DNA of 64,000 nt from Tamaricihabitans halophyticus (GTDB lineage: Bacteria; Actinomycetota; Actinomycetes; Mycobacteriales; Pseudonocardiaceae): contig NZ_SLXQ01000015.1 in assembly GCF_004340875.1 (NCBI RefSeq), positions 58,770-122,769 on the forward strand, written 5' to 3'. A program made the position numbers and the translations under genes. Positions 25,247-32,842 of the stretch are shown piece after piece; position 1 is the first letter of the stretch; each line of letters opens with the position of its first letter. The notes under the pieces were generated by a model. It was given only the letters and a program-made list of their open reading frames with translations. It made no database searches and was not told where the DNA came from.

Positions 25247-26073
25247 ATCCGGTTACTGGAGGGGCGAGCCCCGTATGGCTGGCAACGGATCAGGTGCACA
25301 TGGTGCGTTCCGGAACCTCAGGGACCCCGGTGCTGCTGTTGCACGGGATCGGTGGTTCGAGTGCGTCCTTTCACGAACAGCTTGGGCCGCTCGCCAGGGA
25401 ACACCAGGTGTTTGCCTGGGATGCGCCCGGCTACGGCGCTTCGGCGGATCCCACGACCGCTCCTGGTATGGCCGGGTACGCTGAGATCGCGGCCGAATTA
25501 CTGGCCGATGTGGGCAGGGCACACGTGGTTGGCGTTTCCTGGGGCGGGGTTATCGCGACGCGGCTGGCAGCCGAATACCCCGAGTTGTTGCGATCGTTGA
25601 CCCTGGCCAGCTCAACCCGCGGATCAGGACGCAGCGAGCAGGCCGCAACCGGGATGCGGGCGCGGGCGAGCGAACTGGCCGATCTCGGGGCGGCCGGATT
25701 CGCCCGCGCGCGTGGCCCACGGCTGCCCGCGCCCACTGCGGACCCGCGACTCGTCGAGTCCATTGTGGCCACAATGGCGAAGGTCAGGTTGCCCGGCTAT
25801 CTGTTCGCCGCCGAGTCGATGGCTGAGACCGACCACACCGAGCGACTTGCCGAGGTCACGGTCCCGACACTGGTACTGGTCGGTGCGCTGGACGAGATCA
25901 CCGGACTGGCGGAGAGCCGCCAGCTGGCTTCGGCTATCCCCGGCGCACGGCTGCGTGTCCTGCCCGGGGTCGGCCATGCGGCGAACCAGGAGTGGCCAGT
26001 CGAGTTCAATCGGGTCGTTCTCGATTTTATGTCCAAAGTAGATGAGTCTGACCAGTGCCAAGGCGGTACATAA
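25243..26073 (+). CDS. Alpha/beta hydrolase, meta-cleavage-product hydrolase-like
   Basis: 276 residues, starting in a 4-nt overlap. The fold is complete: LLLHGIGGSSASF oxyanion region near residue 28, nucleophile elbow GVSWGGV near 98, Asp in VGALDEITG near 210 and His in GVGHAANQEW near 245. Such hydrolases cleave the C-C bond of ring-opened extradiol products or act as lactonases. Position after the VOC dioxygenase fits that role. Overlaps the next SDR gene by one nucleotide (TAATG). Confidence 0.9.
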   Translation: MNPVTGGASPVWLATDQVHMVRSGTSGTPVLLLHGIGGSSASFHEQLGPLAREHQVFAWDAPGYGASADPTTAPGMAGYAEIAAELLADVGRAHVVGVSWGGVIATRLAAEYPELLRSLTLASSTRGSGRSEQAATGMRARASELADLGAAGFARARGPRLPAPTADPRLVESIVATMAKVRLPGYLFAAESMAETDHTERLAEVTVPTLVLVGALDEITGLAESRQLASAIPGARLRVLPGVGHAANQEWPVEFNRVVLDFMSKVDESDQCQGGT

Positions 26074-26822
26074 TGGATCTTGCGGGTAAGACGGTTGTCG
26101 TCACCGGCGCCGGTCGGGGACTCGGATTAGCGATCGCCCGCGCGGTGGGTTTAGCCGGCGGTACGGTCGTACTGGCCGAGTACTCCGCCGACCTGGCGGC
26201 AGCGGCCGCTGCCGAACTACGCGCCGAGAGCATCGAGGTACATCGGGTCGATACCAATGTCGCCAGCAGCGAGTCCGTGGCCGAACTCGCGCGGCAGGTC
26301 GCGGAGCTCGGACCGCTGCACGGGCTGGTCAACAATGCCGCGCTGGCCAATGGCGTTGGGGGTAAGTACTTTCCGGATATCCCTGTCGCGGAGTGGGACC
26401 GCCTGATGGCGGTCAACGTCCGGGGCCCATGGCTCGTTGCCGCCACGCTCTACCCGCAACTGGCGGCATCCGGCGCGGGACGGATCGTGAACATATCCTC
26501 GGACGCGGCGTTCTATGGCTCGCCTCGACTGGCCCACTACGTCACCTCCAAAGGTGCGATTGTCGCGATGACCAGGGCGATGGCCCGGGATGCCGGAAAG
26601 GACGGTATCACCGTCAACGCCCTCGCCCCCGGACTGACCGAAGGTGAGGCGACCGAGGCGATTCCCGCCGAACGGTTCGAGCTCTACCGCTACAACCGCG
26701 CCATCGACCGCCCGCAGCGGCCGGAAGACCTGACCGGCGCGGTGAGCTTTCTGCTTTCCCCCGCGGCCAGCTACATCACTGGCCAGACCCTGTTGGTCGA
26801 CGGCGGTTTCGTGTGCCGCTGA
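26073..26822 (+). CDS. SDR-family oxidoreductase 1
   Basis: 249 residues from the ATG overlapping the hydrolase stop. Classical short-chain dehydrogenase: cofactor motif TGAGRGLG (11-18), NNAALA, NISSDAAF with the catalytic Ser, YVTSK with catalytic Tyr and Lys, and PGLTEGEA. It interconverts an alcohol and a ketone with NAD(P). It has all catalytic residues, in contrast to the second SDR encoded next. Confidence 0.92.
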   Translation: MDLAGKTVVVTGAGRGLGLAIARAVGLAGGTVVLAEYSADLAAAAAAELRAESIEVHRVDTNVASSESVAELARQVAELGPLHGLVNNAALANGVGGKYFPDIPVAEWDRLMAVNVRGPWLVAATLYPQLAASGAGRIVNISSDAAFYGSPRLAHYVTSKGAIVAMTRAMARDAGKDGITVNALAPGLTEGEATEAIPAERFELYRYNRAIDRPQRPEDLTGAVSFLLSPAASYITGQTLLVDGGFVCR

Positions 26823-26857
26823 GGCGGACGGACACACCAGAAAGGTAGGGCTAGGCG

Positions 26858-27640
26858 ATGGACCTGGGGTTGCGTGGACGTACCTACCTCGTTACCGGAG
26901 CTAGTTCCGGGGTTGGCCTTGCCACCACGGAACTGTTGCTGGCCGAGGGGGCGAACGTAGCGGCTTGCGCGCGGGACGGGCGCCGGCTGACCGAGGTCGT
27001 CGGGCGACTGGCAGGCGCCGACCGGGCGGCAACCTTCGCCGCGGATGTGCTCGACACAACGGCGGTACAGGATTTCGTCACCTCGGCCGCGGACCGGTTC
27101 GGCGGGATCGATGGGGTAGTCAACAACGCCGGCCGGTCACTGCTGGCGAGCTGGACGGAAACCACCGATGAGCAATGGCGGGCCGAGCTGGAACTCAAGC
27201 TGTTCGGGGTCTTACGTCCAGTGCGGGCCGCATTGCCCTGGTTGTCCAAATCAGACAGCGCGGCGGTGGTGAACGTGAACGCGGTGTTGGCGCGGCAACC
27301 CGAACCGCGGCTGGCCGCGACGTCCGCGGCGAGAGCAGCGCTGCTGAACTTGTCCAACACGCTTGCGGTCGAGCTCGCGGGATCCGGGACACGGGTGAAC
27401 TCGGTCTGCCTTGGACTGGTGGATACCGGGCAGTGGCGCCGCCGCTACGAAGCCGCGGACACGGATCACGGGTTCACCGAATGGGCCGCGGAGCTCGCCT
27501 CCGATCGCGGTATCGCCCTCGGCAGGCTCGGTAACCAGGATGAGGTCGCTTACCCGATTGTGTGCCTGCTCTCGCCCCGCGCCTCGTATATCACCGGCGC
27601 CGCGATCGATGTGGACGGCGGCGTCGCACGCTACGTATGA
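26858..27640 (+). CDS. SDR-family protein 2 with altered active site
   Basis: 260 residues, AAAGGTAGGG before the ATG. The cofactor motif TGASSGVG (13-20) and NNAG are normal. The catalytic triad is not: in NVNAVLARQPEPRLAATSAARAALL the usual Ser is A142, the Tyr is T155 and the Lys is R159. I recall TSAAR-type SDRs in other actinomycete catabolic clusters, so this may be a family with its own chemistry rather than decay. It may act as a non-redox enzyme such as an isomerase or lyase, or as a partner of SDR1. Uncertain. Confidence 0.85.
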   Translation: MDLGLRGRTYLVTGASSGVGLATTELLLAEGANVAACARDGRRLTEVVGRLAGADRAATFAADVLDTTAVQDFVTSAADRFGGIDGVVNNAGRSLLASWTETTDEQWRAELELKLFGVLRPVRAALPWLSKSDSAAVVNVNAVLARQPEPRLAATSAARAALLNLSNTLAVELAGSGTRVNSVCLGLVDTGQWRRRYEAADTDHGFTEWAAELASDRGIALGRLGNQDEVAYPIVCLLSPRASYITGAAIDVDGGVARYV

Positions 27641-27653
27641 ATGGAGAAGACCG

Positions 27654-29276
27654 ATGAACGGCGGCGATCTGCTCGCGCGCATCATGCGCGAACACGGAGT
27701 TGGCACCGCGTTCGGTGTGGTGAGCGTGCACAACCTGCCACTTGTCGAGGCGGTAGACCGGGACCTGGAGTTCGTACCGGTCCGGCACGAGGCGGCGGCG
27801 GTGAACGCCGCGGACGGCTATGCCCGCAGCACGGGCGGGCTTGGCGTCGCCATCACCAGCACCGGTACCGGCGCGGGCAACGCGGCCGGCGCACTGATCG
27901 AAGCCCAGACCGCACGGAGCCGCGTCCTGCACGTCACCGGCCAGATCGATGCGCGATACCTTGGCCAGGGCCGTGGGGTCATCCACGAAACACGCGATCA
28001 GCTCGGCATGCTGCGCGCGGTGTCGCGGTACGCGGAAACCGTTCACTCGCCCGAAGCCGCCGCCGGTATTCTCCACCAGGCCGCGCTGCGGGCAGCCACC
28101 GCGCCGTTTGGGCCGGCAAGCGTTGAATGGCCGATCGATCTGCAGTACGTGCCACACGACGACCCGTATTCGACGGGAGTGGTCCAAGCGCTCCCGGAGA
28201 TCGATGACGCCGAGGTCGCCGAGGTTGCCAGGTTGATCACCAACGCTCGCCGCCCGCTGATATGGGCCGGCGGTGGCGCCACTGGTGCCGGCGCCGAGAT
28301 TAGCGAACTGGCCGAGCTGCTTGGTGCCGGCATTCTCACCAGTAACGCCGGGCGGGGAACCGTCCCCGAGGACGACGAACTCGTGCTTGGCAACTTCGCC
28401 AGCAATCCACGGATGCGGCCATTGTTGGCCGAATCCGACCTGTTGATCGCGGTCGGAACGCACTTCCGGTCCAATGAGACCAAACACTATCAACTCGAGC
28501 TGCCGGAGCACTGTGTACAGATCGATGTGGACCGCGAGGCGATCGGCCGGAGCTATCCCGCTGCCGCCGGCATTGTCGGCGAAGCTCGGAGGGCGCTTGC
28601 CGCGTTGCTGGCCCGACTCGGGGAACCGGGGACAGAGGAGGGTTGGCCGGCACGTGTGCGGGCAACCCGCAGCGCGGTACGTGACCACCTTGCCGCCGCG
28701 ATAGGGCCCTACCTGCCGATCTGCCAGGCCATCCGAGAGAATCTGCCTCGCGAGGCGGTGATCGCGCGGGATGTGACCATTCCGGTCAGCCAGTGGGGTA
28801 ACCGGCTGCTACCCATCTACCATCCAACGACCAACCTGTTCCCGCTCGGTGGTGGTATCGGTCAGGGACTGGCGATGGGGATCGGCGCGGCGGTGGCCAA
28901 TCCAGCTCAGCCAACCGTGGCGCTCGTCGGTGACGGTGGACTCGCCGTCCACCTTGGGGAACTGGCAACCCTTGCCCAGCAGCGCCCATGGTTGGTCGTC
29001 GTGCTGTTCAACGATGGTGGTTACGGCGTGCTGCGCAATATGCAGGACGCCCATTCGAGCCACCGAGCGGGTGTGGATCTCTACACGCCCGACTTTGGCA
29101 AACTCGCCTCCTCGCTGGCCTTGCCCTACCAACTAGTGAGCTCGCCGGAACGATTCGCCGAAGTGTTCGGCAAAGCTATCGCCGACCATGGACCGTCTAT
29201 TGTGGAAGTTGACGTGACGGCATTGCCTGAACCGCCGGAACCGTTCGTTCCTCCCGTCGCGACCCCCGCCAGGTAG
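27654..29276 (+). CDS. Thiamine diphosphate-dependent enzyme, acetolactate synthase-like
   Basis: 540 residues from the ATG at 27654, with GGAGAAG upstream. Three-domain ThDP layout: the N-terminal pyrimidine domain has the activating Glu in VPVRHEAAAVNAADGYAR near residue 47; the C-terminal domain has the cofactor motif VGDGGLAVHLGELATLAQQRPWLVVVLFNDGG (GDG to ND). The family covers acetolactate synthases and benzoylformate, oxalyl-CoA and sulfopyruvate decarboxylases. In this operon it may decarboxylate or condense a 2-oxoacid released by ring cleavage; this is inference. No regulatory subunit is present, arguing against amino-acid synthesis. Confidence 0.9.
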   Translation: MNGGDLLARIMREHGVGTAFGVVSVHNLPLVEAVDRDLEFVPVRHEAAAVNAADGYARSTGGLGVAITSTGTGAGNAAGALIEAQTARSRVLHVTGQIDARYLGQGRGVIHETRDQLGMLRAVSRYAETVHSPEAAAGILHQAALRAATAPFGPASVEWPIDLQYVPHDDPYSTGVVQALPEIDDAEVAEVARLITNARRPLIWAGGGATGAGAEISELAELLGAGILTSNAGRGTVPEDDELVLGNFASNPRMRPLLAESDLLIAVGTHFRSNETKHYQLELPEHCVQIDVDREAIGRSYPAAAGIVGEARRALAALLARLGEPGTEEGWPARVRATRSAVRDHLAAAIGPYLPICQAIRENLPREAVIARDVTIPVSQWGNRLLPIYHPTTNLFPLGGGIGQGLAMGIGAAVANPAQPTVALVGDGGLAVHLGELATLAQQRPWLVVVLFNDGGYGVLRNMQDAHSSHRAGVDLYTPDFGKLASSLALPYQLVSSPERFAEVFGKAIADHGPSIVEVDVTALPEPPEPFVPPVATPAR

Positions 29277-29285
29277 GAGCCACCG

Positions 29286-29918
29286 ATGACGTCCCCGACA
29301 GCTGCCATCCACCACCACTCGCATGGTCCGGCGAATCGTCGCAAGCAGGTTCTGGAGACCGCCGCCCCGTTGTTCGTGGTTCCACCGCAACCTGGACCGG
29401 TTCGCGGTGGGGTAGTAGTCCTGCACGACCTTGCCGGGCTGACCGAGGAAGTCGAGCGTTGTTGCCGGTGGCTGGCAGCCGAGGGTTGGCTCGCCGTGGC
29501 GCCGTATCATTACTACGAATCCGGCGGCAGAGGACGAGCCGAGCCGCTGGTGCCTTCCTACGCGCGGCATCCGCTCAGTGCGGATGGACTCCGTACGGAT
29601 GTCGTGGCCGCGGTGGATTACCTGGTACGGCGGCGGGGACTGCCGGCCGAGTCGTTGTCGGTGCTCGGTTTCGGCACGGGCGGTCACCTTGCCGGATGGG
29701 CTGGCGCGCACTGCCAGTTCGCTTCGGCCATCGCGATCACCCCGGCTGAGCTCAACTTGGCCGGCATGCCACCACTGAGCCAGCTCGTACCGGCAGCGGA
29801 AACCCGCTGGCTGGATGCTAGTGCGCGGAGCTGGGCGGAGATCAGGCGGTTCCTGAGCTTCGCGGCGAAGCCCGACAGCACCCTCGCAATCAACGCAGAT
29901 TCGCGCACCAGGGAGTGA
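29286..29918 (+). CDS. Dienelactone hydrolase-like protein lacking the nucleophile
   Basis: 210 residues, shorter than the usual ~236. The start of the fold is clear: RGGVVVLHDLAGLTEEVERCCRWLAAEGWLAVAPYHYY (39-76), DVVAAVDYLVRR and VLGFGTGGHLAGW. The nucleophile elbow normally reads G-x-C-x-G-G; here it is GFGTGG, with Gly at 130 in place of Cys/Ser. The region that should hold the Asp and His is short and I see neither. A His-rich N-terminus (IHHHSHG) is odd. Binding or scaffold role, or a degenerate copy; it overlaps no neighbour and is 9 bp after the ThDP gene. Confidence 0.8.
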   Translation: MTSPTAAIHHHSHGPANRRKQVLETAAPLFVVPPQPGPVRGGVVVLHDLAGLTEEVERCCRWLAAEGWLAVAPYHYYESGGRGRAEPLVPSYARHPLSADGLRTDVVAAVDYLVRRRGLPAESLSVLGFGTGGHLAGWAGAHCQFASAIAITPAELNLAGMPPLSQLVPAAETRWLDASARSWAEIRRFLSFAAKPDSTLAINADSRTRE

Positions 29919-29920
29919 AG

Positions 29921-31294
29921 ATGAGTGCAGCACCCGCGGATTCGTCAGCCACGGTCGGCGCCATAGCGGCGCGGCTCGAACGGCTACCCAGCTCACGCTG
30001 GCAGGCCAAAGTGCTGATCCTGCTCGGCACGGTCGTGTTCTTTGAAGGTTTCGACCAGATGCTGGTTTCGTACACGCTTCCGCTGATCAAAGAGGAATGG
30101 AGCCTCAGCTCGTTCGAACAGACCGCCGCCGTGACGGCTGGTTCGGTGGGCATGCTGATCGGGGCACTGTTGTGCGGCATGCTTGCCGACCGGTTCGGCA
30201 GGGTCCGAATGGTGGTGATCGCGATCCTGATCACCGCGATATCCAGCCTGTTGCTGATGGTCTCGACGGACTTCGTGCAGTTCGTCGTCCTGCGTTTCGT
30301 GCAGGGGCTCGGTATCGGTGGCGAGGTGCCGGTGGCCGCCGCTTTCGTCAGCGAGATCGCGAAGGCGAAGGGGCGCGGCCGGTTCGTGTTGCTCTACGAA
30401 CTTGCCTTCCCCGCGGGATTGACCGCCGCCGCCGTGATCGCGACGGCGATCGTGCCCCAGTTCGGCTGGCGCGCGCTCTACCTGATCGGTGCGATTCCCG
30501 CGATTCTGGCATTCCTGGTGCACCGCAAGGTCCCGGAGTCACCACGGTGGCTCGCCGCCCGTGGTGACTTCGCGCGGGCCGAGCAGGCGATGCGTGCTAT
30601 GGAGGAAGGCGTACGCAAAGCGACCGCCCGGCCACTGCCACCACCCGTACCGCACGATGATGTGCCCGCCGAATCACGCGGTCGGATCCGTGACCTGATC
30701 GGACGGAAATACCTGCGCCGCACCACGATCGTAGCTGTCCTGTGGTTCTGTGGTTACTTCGTCAACTATGGCCTCACAGCTTGGCTTCCGACCATCTACA
30801 CGTCGGTCTATCAGATTCCGTTGCAGACCGCGTTGAACTACACCCTCTACACGAGCCTCTTCGGCTTCGGTGGTTGCGTGCTGGTGATGTTGCTCGTCGA
30901 CCGGATCGGCCGCAAACCGGCACTGATCATCGGGCTTGGCGTGGGCGGGCTCTTGCTTATCGTGCTTGCCATGCTCGGCGCGGCAAGCGGTCTGGCCGTG
31001 GCATTGTGGTGCAGCGTATCCGCGCTGTTCATCTTCGCGGCCAATATCTGTCTCTACGTCTACACGGCTGAGTTGTATCCGACGCGGGTGCGCGCGCTCG
31101 GCGTCAGTATGGGCGGCGCGTGGAACCGGGTTGGGGTGATTCTCGGGCCGATCGTCGTCGGTGGGTTGATCGCGGCGGGGGCAAGTATTGCCGTTGTGTT
31201 CGCGGTGCTCGGCGGCGTTGGTGTTGCCGCGGGACTGGTCGCGTTTCTCGGTGAGGAAACCGCCGGGCGAAGGTTGGAGGAGATCTCCAGGTGA
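29921..31294 (+). CDS. MFS transporter, aromatic-acid/sugar-porter type
   Basis: 457 residues from the ATG at 29921, with GGGAG upstream. About twelve membrane segments, with the MFS loop motif GMLADRFGRVRM between TM2 and TM3 and its repeat LVDRIGRKPAL between TM8 and TM9; VPESPRWLAARGDFARAE follows TM6 as in sugar porters and the AAHS group. FFEGFDQMLV in TM1 contains the Asp typical of aromatic acid:H+ symporters. It ends the operon and probably imports the substrate of the Rieske pathway. Confidence 0.9.
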   Translation: MSAAPADSSATVGAIAARLERLPSSRWQAKVLILLGTVVFFEGFDQMLVSYTLPLIKEEWSLSSFEQTAAVTAGSVGMLIGALLCGMLADRFGRVRMVVIAILITAISSLLLMVSTDFVQFVVLRFVQGLGIGGEVPVAAAFVSEIAKAKGRGRFVLLYELAFPAGLTAAAVIATAIVPQFGWRALYLIGAIPAILAFLVHRKVPESPRWLAARGDFARAEQAMRAMEEGVRKATARPLPPPVPHDDVPAESRGRIRDLIGRKYLRRTTIVAVLWFCGYFVNYGLTAWLPTIYTSVYQIPLQTALNYTLYTSLFGFGGCVLVMLLVDRIGRKPALIIGLGVGGLLLIVLAMLGAASGLAVALWCSVSALFIFAANICLYVYTAELYPTRVRALGVSMGGAWNRVGVILGPIVVGGLIAAGASIAVVFAVLGGVGVAAGLVAFLGEETAGRRLEEISR

Positions 31295-31408
31295 ACCCGC
31301 GCGGGTCCGGCGATGCGGCCAAACATTCGAGTCCGGTTGGTTGGCAGGAGCGCAGCGAGTCCACTCCTCGGTGCTTGGGGCCAGGGGTGCTTGTTCAGGG
31401 ATGCTTCT

Positions 31409-32024
31409 TCAGGGTGTCAGAAGGCCGAAGACGACGGCGAGTACGGATCCGGCCGCGATTCCGCCGAGGACCTGAGCGAGGGTGTGATCACCAAGCTGGA
31501 CGCGGGACCAGGCAATTGCCGCGACGATGAGCCCGCTTAGCCACAGCCATGGTGTGTAGGCAAGGACGAGAATCACTACGGCTCCGGCGCTGGTCGCGGT
31601 GTACATCGATACCTTCCACCAGACCGTGATGACCGCACAGACGATGAGGCACCCGATCATCGCGATGTCGAGTGCGATCAGCATGCGAGGTGCCCCGAGG
31701 ATGATCAGCAACGCCAGACCGATACCGGAGAATCCGATCAGAGCGATGAACGGGATGACGCGTCCTTGACGGTCGCGCACGTGGTGCCCGTCCCAGCGGC
31801 GGGTTCGGGCGCCCCAGACGATGACGGCCATCGGCAACACGCTGCTGGGGGGCCGCGATCAGCAGGCCCCAGCCGAGGGTAGGTCCGACCGCGCGGGTCG
31901 CCTGCCATGCGATCGCAAGCGGGAGTGCTACGACGACGACCCACGGGGCGAAGATTTCGGTTACGAGCCGAGCCATTCGGTACGCAACGGTATTCGCTGG
32001 TAGGTCGGCGGCAGCACTGGTCAC
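31409..32024 (-). pseudogene. PAP2-type phosphatase/membrane protein, frameshifted
   Basis: The N-terminal part (MTSAAADLPANTVAYRMARL and the membrane segment VVVVALPLAIAW) is in one frame, the rest (MAVIVWGARTRRW through the C-terminal SRVQLGDHTLAQVLGGIAAG) in another. Removing one base from the run of six C/G at 31845-31850 joins them as AAPSSVLPMAVIVWG. The C-terminal H-T-x-x-Q-V-x-x-G block is typical of PAP2-superfamily lipid phosphatases. Either a real one-base insertion or a sequencing error in a homopolymer. Everything else looks intact, so loss would be recent. Confidence 0.7.
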
Positions 32025-32076
32025 GTCTCTCCTTGGCTGGTCAGGGTGGCGGGTATGGCGATTGGCGTAGGGCAGG

Positions 32077-32739
32077 TCAGTCGAGTGTGGGCCACATGGC
32101 GGCTAAGCCGCTTTGCAGCGCATCAAACGCTTCCTCGGTTCGGCGGACGGCTCCGGGATAGGTCTCATCGGCGCTACGTCCAAAACGGATCTCGTTGGCG
32201 TTGTAATCCGAGAGGACCCATTGGGCGCTGAAGACCTGCGAGGCTACGAGACGCGCGGAGAACCCGTCGGTCAACCCACCGGAAGTGAGCAGTTCGCCGG
32301 CGAGTTCGTGTTCCAGGTCGAGCATGTCCACGGTCAGTCGGGCCAGCAGGGCTGGCGTGGAGTTGCACAGCCGGTGGAACGTGATGGCTGCTGGTGTGTC
32401 GTTCAGTCCAGTCAACGGGTCACGGTCGGCAAGTCGATCGAGATGGAACTGGCGCAGCGCGGTCAGGGTCGGTACGTCGGACTGGCGCTCCCGCAGGACC
32501 CAGGCCGGGCTCTTCCGCTCGTCGATGAACCGGCGGAGGACGAGATCTTCCTTGGTCGGGAAGTAGGCGAACAGGGTGGGTTTGGAGACCTCGGCGGCCG
32601 CGGCGATTTCGGCTACTGAGACGCGGTCGAACCCCGAGTGTTGGAACAGGGTGTAGGCCGCCTCCATGATGGCGTCATGGGTGCGACGTTTCTTGCGTTC
32701 CCGAAGTCCAAGTTCTCCCACGGGCCCAGGTTCTGCCAT
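32077..32739 (-). CDS. TetR-family regulator
   Basis: 220 residues. Helix-turn-helix SVAEIAAAAEVSKPTLFAYFPTKEDL, about residues 41-66, in the group with N-terminal LRERKKRRTHDAIMEAA. Divergent from the HelD-like helicase gene, with a 103-bp shared upstream region containing a palindrome. It may control the helicase gene as well as itself. The frameshifted PAP2 gene lies downstream on the same strand, 52 bp away. Confidence 0.88.
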   Translation of the reverse strand: MAEPGPVGELGLRERKKRRTHDAIMEAAYTLFQHSGFDRVSVAEIAAAAEVSKPTLFAYFPTKEDLVLRRFIDERKSPAWVLRERQSDVPTLTALRQFHLDRLADRDPLTGLNDTPAAITFHRLCNSTPALLARLTVDMLDLEHELAGELLTSGGLTDGFSARLVASQVFSAQWVLSDYNANEIRFGRSADETYPGAVRRTEEAFDALQSGLAAMWPTLD

Positions 32740-32770
32740 GGACCAAGCGTAGTCACGGCTGTCCAGGTTA

Positions 32771-32789
32771 ACAACTTGCCTCGAGTTGT
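32771..32789. promoter_or_regulatory. Palindrome between TetR and HelD genes
   Basis: ACAACT and AGTTGT are perfect 6-bp arms seven bases apart, 32 bp from the TetR start and 53 bp from the helicase start. TATAGT at 32789-32794 looks like a -10 box for the helicase. Candidate operator for the divergent TetR protein. Confidence 0.4.
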
Positions 32790-32842
32790 ATAGTTTACCG
32801 AGTTAAGATTTTTCGTTTCGCATCTGCGAGGTCTTCACGGCT

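Noticed and set aside
27591..28688. 365-codon open frame antisense to the ThDP enzyme
   Set aside because: No motifs; the plus-strand gene has full cofactor motifs.
31295..31408. Palindrome ACCCGCGCGGGT and repeated TGCTTSTTCAGGG after the MFS gene
   Set aside because: Too short, GC-rich palindromes are common here, and there is no T-run to support a terminator.
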